Source of the DNA: Thiohalocapsa sp. PB-PSB1
GTDB taxonomy: Bacteria; Pseudomonadota; Gammaproteobacteria; Chromatiales; Chromatiaceae
Assembly: GCA_016745215.1 (NCBI GenBank)
Contig: CP050890.1
Coordinates: 7,006,001 to 7,070,000 of the forward strand
DNA: 64,000 bases
Direction of reading: 5' to 3'
Below the pieces are notes generated by a model that did not search any database, had not been told where the DNA came from, and worked only from the letters and a program-made list of their open reading frames with translations. How positions within the stretch are numbered: the first letter of the stretch is position 1; each line of letters starts with the position of its first letter. This document shows, piece after piece, positions 18,031 through 32,951 of the stretch. Position numbers and translations under genes: made by a program.

Positions 18031-18936
18031 TCAGAAGCGGTAATTGAATGCCGCCCCCGCAAAGGGCGCGATGTCGTAATCGCTCTTTTCGATCAAGTCG
18101 CCGCGCTCGTCTTCCAGGCGCAATTGGCCGCCTACCTCCGTGCCGGCAAGGAAGCTGAGGCTGCCGTTTGGGCTGAAACGGCGCGTTACGCCCAGATACA
18201 GCGGTACCGCCCTATCCTGTCCGATGCCGCCCGGGGCGATGCCATCGTCGTCCAGGCGAAAACGGTCTTTTTCATAGCGTCCACCTAGGCTGAATGACCA
18301 GCGCTTGGACGGATCCCAGACCAACACGAGCCCAGGGCCACGGGTTGCGGCGAAACCCCGGCCCGTGCGCAGGCTGATGCGTTCGGTGATCTGCCAATCC
18401 ACGGCGAGGATCGGAAACCAGTCGGCGCTGTCCTCCAGTTCCGAGAAAACGCCAACGCCGGGGCCGATGCTCAGGCGATCGTTGACACGATAGGTGGCCG
18501 CAGCGAGCAGGCCAAGGGTGCGGCCATCATCTAGCGTGGCCCCCGTCTCGGCTGCCCAACGCACGGTTGGAATGGCGAAGATATTCCATTGTTCATTGGC
18601 TTGCCAGTTGATGGATGCGCTGAGTCGGGCTTCGCGCACATTGGACCAGGGGCGAGATCCTCCGAATCCGGTATTGCCGGAAAAGCTGTACTTGTTTTGA
18701 CCAAGGCCGGCGGACAGGCCGGCGCGCAGCTTCGGAGTCCAGACGCGACTGGCACCCAGACGCAAGGACCAGGCGTCCACCGAGAGCTTTCCGCCGTCAT
18801 CGATATTGCTCTCCCATTGATGCAATGCGCCGGCTTCGGCCGAAAACTGCCAGCCGCCTGGCGCGGGCTGGGCGTGCAGCCCGTAAACAGCGGCAGATAG
18901 CGTCAGCGCCACTGCTGATCGGAGGATGTTGCGCAT
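18031..18936 (-). CDS. Outer-membrane beta-barrel protein (DUF6268-like)
   Basis: 301 residues. ATG 18936 starts a signal peptide (MRNILRSAVALTLSAAVYGLHA), and AGGAA lies shortly upstream. The mature part is a series of alternating amphipathic strands (LRAGLSAGLGQNKYSF, ARLSASINWQANEQWNIFAI, WSFSLGGRYEKDRFRL) and ends in NYRF with a C-terminal Phe, the usual barrel-assembly signal. It should insert in the outer membrane. Resemblance to the DUF6268 outer-membrane family is my impression and would need a profile search. No enzymatic residues were seen and function is unknown. It stands alone. Confidence 0.78.
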   Translation of the reverse strand: MRNILRSAVALTLSAAVYGLHAQPAPGGWQFSAEAGALHQWESNIDDGGKLSVDAWSLRLGASRVWTPKLRAGLSAGLGQNKYSFSGNTGFGGSRPWSNVREARLSASINWQANEQWNIFAIPTVRWAAETGATLDDGRTLGLLAAATYRVNDRLSIGPGVGVFSELEDSADWFPILAVDWQITERISLRTGRGFAATRGPGLVLVWDPSKRWSFSLGGRYEKDRFRLDDDGIAPGGIGQDRAVPLYLGVTRRFSPNGSLSFLAGTEVGGQLRLEDERGDLIEKSDYDIAPFAGAAFNYRF

Positions 18937-19049
18937 GCTATGAGGTTCCTGGTGGAGACATCCTGGGACAAAGGATATCGGGGTTGCCAAGGCTGAAAGG
19001 TTGATTTTAGCGCATCGGCCGCAGCTGAAGGTAGCCATTGCCCAGCGAT

Positions 19050-19515
19050 TATCTGCCCAGCAAACATCATGTTTCTCACGCCCTTGATGTCATGTCTTTT
19101 CGATCCCGATCCCGATCCCGATCCCGATCAAGTCGCGCTGGGCGGGTTGCACCCTGGGGTATCTTCAGTTCATTTGTCCAGAAGACAATGGCCGACAGCC
19201 TTTCTCCCGGGAAAGGGACGGCGCTCGCGTTCGCTCCGCTGGCATCATTTGCCGGGTCGCCCGCAAGCGGGCTCCTACGCCGACCGGTTCCCACGGCTGG
19301 TTCCGCTTGCGGGCGAGGCGCCTTGGCTCCTTTGCGCACTCTGCGTCTCTGCGGTGAATCTGTACATTCTTTGCAGGCAACATCCCTTCTCGTCCGGCAT
19401 CGAGGTTAGGGCAATCCGCCCCCCATAGAGCGACTCTAGCGACTCCGGGCGGGTTCGCGTTGCGAAGACGAACGAAAATCCGGCGCCAGTTGGTCTGCTG
19501 CTCTCCGGCAATCGC
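19050..19515. repeat. Composite intergenic repeat, copy D (long form)
   Basis: Contains the four-unit GATCCC tandem (about 19100-19125) ending GATCAAGTCGCGCTGGGCGG, GGTATCTTCAGTTCATTTGT, GGTCGCCCGCAAGCGGGCTC, CTCTGCGTCTCTGCGGTGAAT and GGCGCCAGTTGGTC through CTCCGGCAATCGCC. Its last bases (ATCGCCTA) overlap the stop codon of the SMR gene (TAG read from 19518-19516). It is nearly identical to copy C over the central 250 bases. Confidence 0.7.
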
Positions 19516-19842
19516 CTAATGCGCAGACACCAGCTTGAGTCCGACAATACCGACGACGATCAGGCCGACGAAAAAGAATCGCGCCAAGGTCGCCGGCTCG
19601 CTAAACAGCCAAAGCCCGAGCAGAAAAGCACCGACCGCGCCGATGCCGGTCCAGACCGCATAGGCTGTGCCCATTGGAATGGTTTTCTGTGCGATCAGCA
19701 ACAGCGCGCCGCTGGCTGTCATGCAAAATACCGAAAACCCGATCCAGCCCCAGCGCAAACCGGTCTCGGCCAAGCCAAGCTTAAGCCCGACGGGCCAGCC
19801 CCACTCGAATATGCCGGCGATGATCAGATAGGTCCAAGCCAT
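19516..19842 (-). CDS. Small multidrug resistance (SMR) family transporter
   Basis: 108 residues with four hydrophobic helices (about 3-22, 30-50, 58-78, 84-103), the SMR topology. The conserved membrane Glu is present in helix 1 (GIFEWGWPVGLKLG), and helix 3 has WTGIGAVGAFLLG, typical of SMR proteins. The GLK after the Glu leans toward the SugE/Gdx guanidinium-exporter subgroup, but I cannot exclude a quaternary-ammonium exporter. It works in the inner membrane as a proton-coupled antiporter dimer. The stop codon TAG lies at the edge of composite repeat D. A 20-bp perfect palindrome lies 49 bp upstream of the start. Confidence 0.88.
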   Translation of the reverse strand: MAWTYLIIAGIFEWGWPVGLKLGLAETGLRWGWIGFSVFCMTASGALLLIAQKTIPMGTAYAVWTGIGAVGAFLLGLWLFSEPATLARFFFVGLIVVGIVGLKLVSAH

Positions 19843-19890
19843 GATTACAGTTTCCAGAAAAATCCCCAAATCGTCGCCGATCCTGCCAAG

Positions 19891-19910
19891 TCTGCGGCGA
19901 TCGCCGCAGA
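19891..19910. promoter_or_regulatory. 20-bp perfect palindrome upstream of the SMR gene
   Basis: TCTGCGGCGATCGCCGCAGA is identical to its reverse complement. It sits 49-68 bp before the SMR start codon, a position suited to an operator for a dimeric repressor or to a 5'-UTR hairpin. No guanidine riboswitch fold was recognised. The rest of the gap 19843-20265 holds nothing I can support. Confidence 0.35.
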
Positions 19911-20265
19911 TGGCTCGAAAGCGCAACACCTCATATGGCGGCGACTCCTCGGGCAGGCTGATGGACGTGACGCATGGGAATCGAAAGCATTAACAGTCAA
20001 TCGCGCCCCAGGCGATATGACCCGGGAATCTGGCAGTCTCTGTGTTTACATTTGGATCCCGGTCCTTCGGGTCGTCGACCGTCGCGCAATGGAATCGATA
20101 GGGGAGAACAGTCAGCAGCGCGGCCAATGCCTATTCCCATGCGGGCAATTGGCGCGGCCCAAGCATAGGCGATCAAGCCTGTGTGAAGTGGGCGTTTCGC
20201 CCACCTCATGGATCAATCGTTACGCTCCAGCTGGCTCTGGACTCTTACCTGAGGATGGGCTCCGA

Positions 20266-26419
<6,154 letters not shown>

Positions 26420-26463
26420 CTGTTGGACCTCGCTATCACCGGGTTCTGGCACCGGGTTCTGGC

Positions 26464-27112
26464 ACCAAGTTCTTGGCTCAATTGTATCTTCCGGCTGAGT
26501 GTGTAAAACACCCCGGGAAGTTCCGGCTTGGTCAATCATTTGTTTAGGTCTTGTCCGGCTGGGTCTTGTCTAGCCCGGACTTGGTCTGCCGATTGCTCGG
26601 AGCTCAATTGAGTACGGTATGCAATTGCGCGGAGCGGCAATCGCACGGGTTGGTATAGTTTGTGCGAAATGGGTTGGTGTGGTTTTGTGCGCAAGATGCA
26701 TCTCAGCTCATCTACCTCGGCTTATCTACCATGAACTCTGGTCTACCATGGATTTTGGCCTAACCATAATAGATTCTGATCATCCGCATGGACACTTTCG
26801 CAGTTCGATTTTGGACTGTTTGTTTGCATGCCAGGGCGAGCCGCTGCCTTCATCTGAAATGATGCTGTAGGACAGCGTCATGCGACCAGTCAGGCCGTTA
26901 TCATACTCATCATGCAGAAGCTATGCCATAGATGGGTCTCCTCGATGGCAGGGTGGTCGCACCCTGCGGCGAACCAAGATTGCGCGTGCGCATTTCATCT
27001 TGCACCAAATTGGGGGCTGAGCAGGTAAGCTGCCGATTTTGATGCCGATGAATACTGAACTTGATACCGACTGAATAGTTGAGCAGACTGTATAGGCCTG
27101 GGTTTCTAGGCT
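26464..27112. other. Intergenic region between gltB and aroB, no gene recognised
   Basis: About 650 bases without a supported gene. Short open frames on both strands show no conserved motif or ribosome-binding site. The gltB promoter must lie here or within it. In many relatives a cell-division SPOR protein (DamX) sits at this locus; none is visible. Confidence 0.4.
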
Positions 27113-28201
27113 TCAGCATGCACCTTCGATGGTCGCGGTTAATTGCTCTGTACTGAAAGCGTCGCTTACCAAGGCATCGCCTATGGCGCGCAAGAGTACC
27201 AGCCTCAATGAGCCATCCAGCACCTTCTTGTCCACTGCCATCAGCTCCAGCCAGCGTTCAATGGCAATCGATGCCGGTGGGTCAACCGGGAGTTCGAGGT
27301 TGTGCAAGAGTCGACGGATACGCAGTACCGTGGTCTGATCGATCCAGCCCAAACGCCGAGAAAGGTCAGCAGCCATGACCATGCCCGCAGATACCGCCTC
27401 TCCATGCAGCCAGTTGCCATAGCCGACCGCAGCCTCGATAGCGTGGCCGAAACTATGCCCAAGATTGAGCAGGGCGCGCTGGCCAGATTCACGTTCGTCT
27501 GCGGCAACCACCTGAGCCTTGTTGCGGCAGGAACGCTCGATCGCCTCGCTGAGGGCAACGTCGTCACGAGCGAGCAAGGCGCCAGCATGCTCCTCCAGCC
27601 AGATAAAAAAATCGGGGTCGCGGATCAGGCCATATTTGACCACTTCGGCCAAGCCGGCCGCCAATTCTCGTCGCGGCAGCGTGTTGAGTGTATCGATGTC
27701 GGCGAGCACTGCGCGCGGCTGGTAAAAAGCGCCGATCATGTTTTTGCCGGCAGCATGGTTGACGCCGGTCTTGCCACCGACCGAAGAATCCACCTGCGCA
27801 AGCAGGGTCGTCGGTACCTGTAATAGAGCCACGCCGCGTTGGTAGCAGGCGGCAGCAAAACCGGCCATGTCGCCGATGACGCCACCACCGAGCGCCACCA
27901 GGGTGCAATCGCGGCCGTAGCGCTGTTGCAGCAACGCATCGAAGATGAGATTCCAGGTGGTAAGGTTTTTATATGTCTCCCCATCCGGCAGGATCACCTC
28001 GCCAACCCGGTAATCGCTGAGCGCCGCACGAACCCGCGCAAGGTAAAGGGGTGCGACCCTGTCATTGCTGACGATCATCACCCCAGGGGAAGCAATGTGG
28101 GCACGGTAGAGGTCTGGCTCGTCGATCAGCCCCGGGCCGATGTAGATTGGATAAGTCCGCTCGCCGAGGTCGACCGACAGGGTACGTCGATGGCCTTTCA
28201 T
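27113..28201 (-). CDS. aroB: 3-dehydroquinate synthase
   Basis: 362 residues. Second step of the shikimate pathway: DAHP to 3-dehydroquinate, using NAD and a divalent metal. NAD-binding LPDGETYKNL and VALGGGVIGDMAGFAAA are present, as are PTTLLAQVDSSVGGKTGVN and the metal ligands in EVVKYG, NLGHSFGHAIE and WLHGEAVSAGM. Length and motif order are standard. It lies 27 bp after aroK, the conserved gammaproteobacterial pair. No good Shine-Dalgarno sequence precedes the start, so translation may be coupled to aroK. Confidence 0.97.
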   Translation of the reverse strand: MKGHRRTLSVDLGERTYPIYIGPGLIDEPDLYRAHIASPGVMIVSNDRVAPLYLARVRAALSDYRVGEVILPDGETYKNLTTWNLIFDALLQQRYGRDCTLVALGGGVIGDMAGFAAACYQRGVALLQVPTTLLAQVDSSVGGKTGVNHAAGKNMIGAFYQPRAVLADIDTLNTLPRRELAAGLAEVVKYGLIRDPDFFIWLEEHAGALLARDDVALSEAIERSCRNKAQVVAADERESGQRALLNLGHSFGHAIEAAVGYGNWLHGEAVSAGMVMAADLSRRLGWIDQTTVLRIRRLLHNLELPVDPPASIAIERWLELMAVDKKVLDGSLRLVLLRAIGDALVSDAFSTEQLTATIEGAC

Positions 28202-28228
28202 TATGGAGGTTTTTATCAGATGTCTGCG

Positions 28229-28753
28229 TCAGAGGTCTTCGCTTTCGAGGCGGCGGCGTATTTCCTTTACCACCGAGGCGGTGCCGCGGCTCTCGGTGGA
28301 GACCACCATGTCCGCAACCTGGCGATAGATAGGTTCACGCTTCGCCATCAGGTCGCGCAGGGTCTGTTGTGGATCATCACTGTCGAGCAAAGGTCGGTTC
28401 CGGTCGCGGGCCGTGCGAGCATATTGCTGCTCGGGGCTGCAGTGTAGATAGATGACGAGACCGCGTGCCGCAAGCTGCTGGCGATTCTCGGCTATGAGTA
28501 CGACGCCACCACCGGTAGCGAGAACCATATTCTCCCGCGCTGCCAAATCCATAATGACCTGGCGCTCGCGGTTGCGAAAACCTTCCTCTCCCTCGTATTC
28601 GAAGATCGTGGCAATATCGACACCGGTACGGCGCTGGATTTCGTGGTCGCTGTCTTGGAACTCGTAGCCCAGCGACTGCGCCAGTTGCCGTCCGATGGTG
28701 CTTTTGCCGGCCCCCATGGGGCCGACCAGGAAAATATTTTGTGGGCGAATCAT
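28229..28753 (-). CDS. aroK: Shikimate kinase
   Basis: 174 residues. Phosphorylates shikimate at the 3-OH with ATP. The Walker A motif is GPMGAGKST (11-19). Shikimate-binding residues appear in FQDSDHEIQ (Asp), EEGFRNRE (Arg) and ATGGGVV (Gly-rich loop), and the lid Arg in DRNRPLL. Length is typical. It lies 72 bp after pilQ and 27 bp before aroB, in the usual pilus-shikimate locus. Confidence 0.97.
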   Translation of the reverse strand: MIRPQNIFLVGPMGAGKSTIGRQLAQSLGYEFQDSDHEIQRRTGVDIATIFEYEGEEGFRNRERQVIMDLAARENMVLATGGGVVLIAENRQQLAARGLVIYLHCSPEQQYARTARDRNRPLLDSDDPQQTLRDLMAKREPIYRQVADMVVSTESRGTASVVKEIRRRLESEDL

Positions 28754-28825
28754 GCTGGCTAGTAATGCCAGATTTGCCCTTGATGAGCAAGGCCGGCTTA
28801 TCCAAAAGAGGTTGAATTTATCGAA

Positions 28826-31081
28826 TTATCGGTTCGCCATATCGCGCTTCAAGATCTTTGGCGTAACGAAAATCAGCAGTTCTTCATTGTTGTCCTGGCG
28901 TTGCGTGGTCTTGAACAAATTACCGACAACCGGTAGATCGCCGAGCCACGGAACCTGTTCACGCTGAAATGATTTCTCGCGCTCGTAGACGCCTCCGAGT
29001 ACGACCGTCTCGCCGTTGTCGACGAGCACCGAGGTCTCCACCGATCGCGTATCCACTGGCGGTACGCCAAGCACATCGCGGGTGAAATCGGGATTATCCT
29101 TATTCACCTGCAAATCCATGATAATCCGGTCATCCGGTGTAATATGTGGAGTCACTTCCAGCTTTAGCACCGCTTCCTTGAAGGCGACGGATGTGCCTCC
29201 TCCAACGCCACCGGTTTGCTCTTGATAGGGAATTTCCTGCCCGACCTTGATCACCGCCGGATTCTGGTCCGATGTGACGACACGCGGCGAGGAAATCACC
29301 TCTCCGCGGCCTTCGCGCTGCATCGCCGAGAGTTCGAGCTGTAGTAGATGAGAGCCGACTTTGCCGAGCAGGAAGTTGATAGAGCCGGACGGGGTTGGGG
29401 CAGGCAAATTGACAATCAGCGAATCATTTCCCGAACCAGCGGGATTCTCGATGCCGGAATTAAAAGGCGACAACGGTATGCCGGAATTGCGGTATGGCCC
29501 TGCATTGTCCGATGGATCCTGATAGAAACTCGCATCATATGCGCCCATAAAGGGGCCTTTATCAACCTCGATCGTGCTGATATGCCCCGGTTGTCCGCCA
29601 GCAACCAATAACTCATTATCGCCTGTACGTCCCATTGATCCGGAAAGACCAAAGCGAACACCCAGATCCCGTGCAAAATCATTATTGGCAATGACCACGC
29701 GTGACTCGATCATGACCTGCCGGACCGGCACGTCCAGCCGATTGACCAGCCGTCGAACCTCCTCGAGCTTGGCGGCGGTGTCCTGCACCAGCAATGTATT
29801 CGTTCGAGCATCGACGGTCACGCTGCCGCGATCCGGTGTCAACATATTGTTATCTTCTGATTTTAACAAGCTGGCAAGACTCGACGCCTTGGCATAGTTG
29901 ACTTGAATGAATTCCGAGCGGAGCGGTGCAAGCTCTTCGATTTGGATCTTCGACTCCAGCTCGAGCTTTTCCTGCGCGGCGATTTCCTGTGTTGGCGCCA
30001 CCATGATGACGTTACCGGTCTGACGCATAGAGAGTCCTTTGGTCTTCAGAATGATGTCCAGCGCCTGATCCCAGGGAACATTTTTCAGCCGCAGGGTAAT
30101 GTTGCCGCGCACGGTATCGCTGGCAACCAGATTAAGCGCGGTGAAGTCCGCCAGCAACTGCAATACCGCGCGTACCTCGATGTCCTGAAAATTGAGTGAC
30201 AGCCGATCGCCGCTGTAGACGATCTTATCCCGCTCCAGTTGCTCCTTCTCCGCGGGTGTCAAAGCGCGAAACTCGACCGTAAACAGATTATCGGTTTGAT
30301 AAGCGAGGTATTCGTACTCCTCGGTGGTCTTGATATCGATTTTGACGTTACTTCCCACGGCGCGCGATTCGATCGCGACCACGGGGGTTGCGAAGTCGAC
30401 GACGTCAAGTCGCCGGAACAACCGCTGTGGCAGTTGCGTATTGGTGATATCGACCACGACGTCGCGACCCTCCTCGCGAACGCTGATCGGAGTTTCTGAT
30501 GAGGGTAACGTGATCACTACGCGCCCCTCACCATCGGCGCCGCGACGGAAGTCGATGTTCTTGACAGCGCCTTTCGGCGCTTGACGCGTGGCAGCACGAA
30601 CCCGGCTCACCCCGGTGTCGCCGCCACGCGCCTGCTGACGCGGCACGGGCGTCGGACGCTCTGGATTCAGGGCGATGGTCACGCGATTGCCACGAGTCGT
30701 CAATTCGTAGGGCACAGAATCGTTTAGGTTAATGACGATACGAGTGCGGTCGCTTGCTTCGATTGCAGCCAGGCTGTGCGCTACGCCCAGCCCGATGGGG
30801 ATCTGCTTTTTATCCAGGCCGCTGCTGGCGCCGGGAAAATCGATGGCGATGCGGGCTGGATTTTCAGTAGCGAAGTCAGTGGGCGATGGGACGGAACCGG
30901 AGAATACCAGATCGATCTCCACCTGATTACCCGGTAAAGACGCGAATTCGACTTCCTCCAGCACCGCAGCCAGGGTCAGCATCGGCAACATCAACAAGCC
31001 AACGAAGAACGCCTGCACCGGCAAGACCGAAATAGACCGACGCCCGGGTCGCAGGATTCCAGGCCCTGAGATTGAAAACAT
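28826..31081 (-). CDS. pilQ: Type IV pilus secretin PilQ
   Basis: 751 residues from ATG 31081, preferred over an upstream ATG at 31111 because AGGAG precedes it. It forms the outer-membrane pore through which the pilus is extruded. Order: signal/anchor segment (PVQAFFVGLLMLPMLTLAA), AMIN-type beta domains (about 45-130 and 165-260) that bind peptidoglycan, STN/N0 domain (LSLNFQDIEVRAVLQLLADF), N1 domain, then the secretin core with RLVNRLDVPVRQVMIESRVV and the terminal VVLGGVYEREKSFQREQVPW...LGDLPVVGNLFK. Last gene of pilMNOPQ. Function is supported by both sequence and neighbours. Confidence 0.96.
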   Translation of the reverse strand: MFSISGPGILRPGRRSISVLPVQAFFVGLLMLPMLTLAAVLEEVEFASLPGNQVEIDLVFSGSVPSPTDFATENPARIAIDFPGASSGLDKKQIPIGLGVAHSLAAIEASDRTRIVINLNDSVPYELTTRGNRVTIALNPERPTPVPRQQARGGDTGVSRVRAATRQAPKGAVKNIDFRRGADGEGRVVITLPSSETPISVREEGRDVVVDITNTQLPQRLFRRLDVVDFATPVVAIESRAVGSNVKIDIKTTEEYEYLAYQTDNLFTVEFRALTPAEKEQLERDKIVYSGDRLSLNFQDIEVRAVLQLLADFTALNLVASDTVRGNITLRLKNVPWDQALDIILKTKGLSMRQTGNVIMVAPTQEIAAQEKLELESKIQIEELAPLRSEFIQVNYAKASSLASLLKSEDNNMLTPDRGSVTVDARTNTLLVQDTAAKLEEVRRLVNRLDVPVRQVMIESRVVIANNDFARDLGVRFGLSGSMGRTGDNELLVAGGQPGHISTIEVDKGPFMGAYDASFYQDPSDNAGPYRNSGIPLSPFNSGIENPAGSGNDSLIVNLPAPTPSGSINFLLGKVGSHLLQLELSAMQREGRGEVISSPRVVTSDQNPAVIKVGQEIPYQEQTGGVGGGTSVAFKEAVLKLEVTPHITPDDRIIMDLQVNKDNPDFTRDVLGVPPVDTRSVETSVLVDNGETVVLGGVYEREKSFQREQVPWLGDLPVVGNLFKTTQRQDNNEELLIFVTPKILKRDMANR

Positions 31082-31114
31082 GACAGCACTCCTGGTTGAT
31101 TCAACCGGCATATC

Positions 31115-31639
31115 TTACTGGCTCAGGGCGATCAAGGATTCGCGCTCGCGCCAACTGCCTGGCCCATCGCTGATGATTTCGGTGAGCCGGATCGCCTCCG
31201 GGCCGATACCGGTAATTTGGCCATTGTTTTGCCCGAGGTAGTTGCCGACCTGTACCCGATGCAGGATGCCGTCCGGCGTAACCACCAGTCCCCAGCGCGT
31301 TTCATTTTGTTCCAATGTGCCGACCATTCTCAGTGAGTCGAGAGAGAATTGCTCTAATTCTTCTTTACGACGTAGTGGGTCTGGCGCGATGCCGCTGTTT
31401 GGTGGCGGCATTACCGCGCGAGCGGTGCGGTTATCCATGACAAACGGATCGCGACGATTATCAGGTTCGTAAATATAGGTATCCACCTGTGGGATTTCCG
31501 GCAACGGCTCAATCGGCTCGGGAGGCCGCTGCTTGACCTTTTCGATGTAGGCTGTGAGTTCGTCCTTATCGGCTCCGCCGCATCCGGCGATCAGCGCAAT
31601 CATCAGCGGCACGGCAGCCCTAGCACCAAAACTCATCAT
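31115..31639 (-). CDS. pilP: Type IV pilus inner-membrane lipoprotein PilP
   Basis: 174 residues. The lipobox LIAGC (Cys20) shows it is a lipoprotein. A Pro-rich linker (RPPEPIEPLPEIPQ) is followed by the compact beta domain that contacts PilQ: RRDPFV, LDSLRMVGTL, WGLVVTPDGILHRVQVGNYLG and IRLTEII. It couples the PilMNO inner-membrane platform to the PilQ secretin. The ATG overlaps the pilO stop by 4 bp. Confidence 0.95.
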   Translation of the reverse strand: MMSFGARAAVPLMIALIAGCGGADKDELTAYIEKVKQRPPEPIEPLPEIPQVDTYIYEPDNRRDPFVMDNRTARAVMPPPNSGIAPDPLRRKEELEQFSLDSLRMVGTLEQNETRWGLVVTPDGILHRVQVGNYLGQNNGQITGIGPEAIRLTEIISDGPGSWRERESLIALSQ

Positions 31640-32241
31640 TCCGCGCTCTCATCCAGATAACGATAGGTTTTCACCGTTGCGTTGAGAGTTAAACGCGGTC
31701 CCGCCAAACCGTCGTTGTTGGGGGCGTCAATTGCTACATCATGTATCGTTACGATGCGTGGCAATGCCGCCAAACCGCTGATAAAGCGCCCAAAATCATG
31801 ATACTTACCATTTACCCGCACGGAGATCGGAAGCTCTGCGTAGAAGTCGCGATTCTGCTCGCCGGACGGTTGGAATAATTCGAACTCCAGTCCAGCCGCC
31901 AAGCCGGTCTGGGAAACATCCACCAGCAAGGATTCAACTTCCGTCGTATCCGGTAGTTGACGCAGCATAGCGCCGAATGATTCGCGCATTTCGTCTAGCT
32001 GTTTCCGGTATGCCTCGAGGTTTGCGGCCTTTTGCTGCTTTTCCTCGAAGGTGGCGCGTAACTTGATTTCCTTGGCATCGACATCCTTGAGTTTGCTCAG
32101 TTGCTCGCTGAAGATAAAGTAATAACCTGCGAACCCAAGCAACCCACATAGCAATAGGATAACCAGCGCTTTGGCAACCGCCGGCCAGTCACCGATTTTG
32201 CTTAGATCAAGTTCGAGTTCGTTAAGATCGCTCAGTTCCAT
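31636..32241 (-). CDS. pilO: Type IV pilus assembly protein PilO
   Basis: 201 residues. One transmembrane helix at about 26-47 (ALVILLLCGLLGFAGYYFIF), then a coiled coil (about 50-90) and a ferredoxin-like periplasmic domain (GLAAGLEFELFQPSGEQ, FYAELPISVRVNGKYHDFGRF). It pairs with PilN and holds PilP. Overlaps pilP by 4 bp. A 125-bp gap separates it from pilN, while these two genes usually abut or overlap. Confidence 0.94.
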   Translation of the reverse strand: MELSDLNELELDLSKIGDWPAVAKALVILLLCGLLGFAGYYFIFSEQLSKLKDVDAKEIKLRATFEEKQQKAANLEAYRKQLDEMRESFGAMLRQLPDTTEVESLLVDVSQTGLAAGLEFELFQPSGEQNRDFYAELPISVRVNGKYHDFGRFISGLAALPRIVTIHDVAIDAPNNDGLAGPRLTLNATVKTYRYLDESAE

Positions 32242-32366
32242 GACAGTGGGTCCGGGATCAGGCCCGGGTCGACATCGGGTTTGACATCAACAGCTTTGCT
32301 CTTCGGCTGTCGAGAAACAAATCAGGATAGCTCAGGACAGCAGGCCAGCGATGGCTGCCGTCCGAG

Positions 32367-32936
32367 TTAAAGCTCCATCGACTGCTCGTCATCGGATATT
32401 CGCTGTTGCTTGAAACTCAGCCGAAAATGGCTCAAACCGGTTCCGGTCTGATCCTTATTCTCGATGACCAACAGCTGCGAGTTACCGATCCAGCGAGATG
32501 CATTGACGTTGCGCATGAATGCGGATACACGGGCATTGGACTGCGCCCGCCCCTCCACCACGACACGACTGCCGTTTTGGGTGATCTGCGTCACGAAGAC
32601 TCCTTCGGGAACTGATGTAACTAACTCGTCAAACAGATGCACGATCTCTGGGCGGCTCTCCTGCAGCTGCTGGATGACATGCATGCGCGCGAGCAGATCG
32701 GACTTGGTTTTTTCCAGTTTCTCGATTTGCCTGATACGCACATTGAATGCGGCAATCTCGCGGTCCAACAGCGCGTTTCGGGCGTTTTGAGCATCGATTA
32801 ACGCCTGGATTTGAAACCTTACGCCGATACCGACCAGCAATACCAACCCCACCGCCACACTGGTGGCGATGATGAATTCACGTTGGCGGCGACTGCGCTC
32901 GGCCTCGCGCCATGGCAGTAGATTGATTCTTGCCAT
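32367..32936 (-). CDS. pilN: Type IV pilus assembly protein PilN
   Basis: 189 residues. The N-terminal MARINLLPWREAERSRRQRE is the conserved cytoplasmic INLLPWRE motif that binds PilM. A transmembrane helix spans about 24-44, followed by a coiled coil (about 48-85) and a periplasmic ferredoxin-like domain (GVFVTQITQNGSRVVVEGRA). It forms the PilN-PilO heterodimer of the alignment complex. It lies 15 bp after pilM. Confidence 0.95.
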   Translation of the reverse strand: MARINLLPWREAERSRRQREFIIATSVAVGLVLLVGIGVRFQIQALIDAQNARNALLDREIAAFNVRIRQIEKLEKTKSDLLARMHVIQQLQESRPEIVHLFDELVTSVPEGVFVTQITQNGSRVVVEGRAQSNARVSAFMRNVNASRWIGNSQLLVIENKDQTGTGLSHFRLSFKQQRISDDEQSMEL

Positions 32937-32951
32937 ATGCTGAGCGGTCAG

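Noticed and set aside
19050..19515. Arg-Ser-Arg or Asp-Pro repeat proteins suggested by the GATCCC tandem
   Set aside because: All frames through the composite repeat lack ribosome-binding sites and consistent reading frames between copies. The conserved unit is DNA or RNA and not protein.
19843..20265. Guanidine riboswitch upstream of the SMR gene
   Set aside because: I looked for the paired ACGR hairpin loops of guanidine-II and for the ykkC pattern and could not support either. Only the 20-bp palindrome stands out.
27839..28447. Plus-strand 202-codon frame across aroB and aroK
   Set aside because: It is antisense to two unambiguous shikimate-pathway genes and has no motif of its own.
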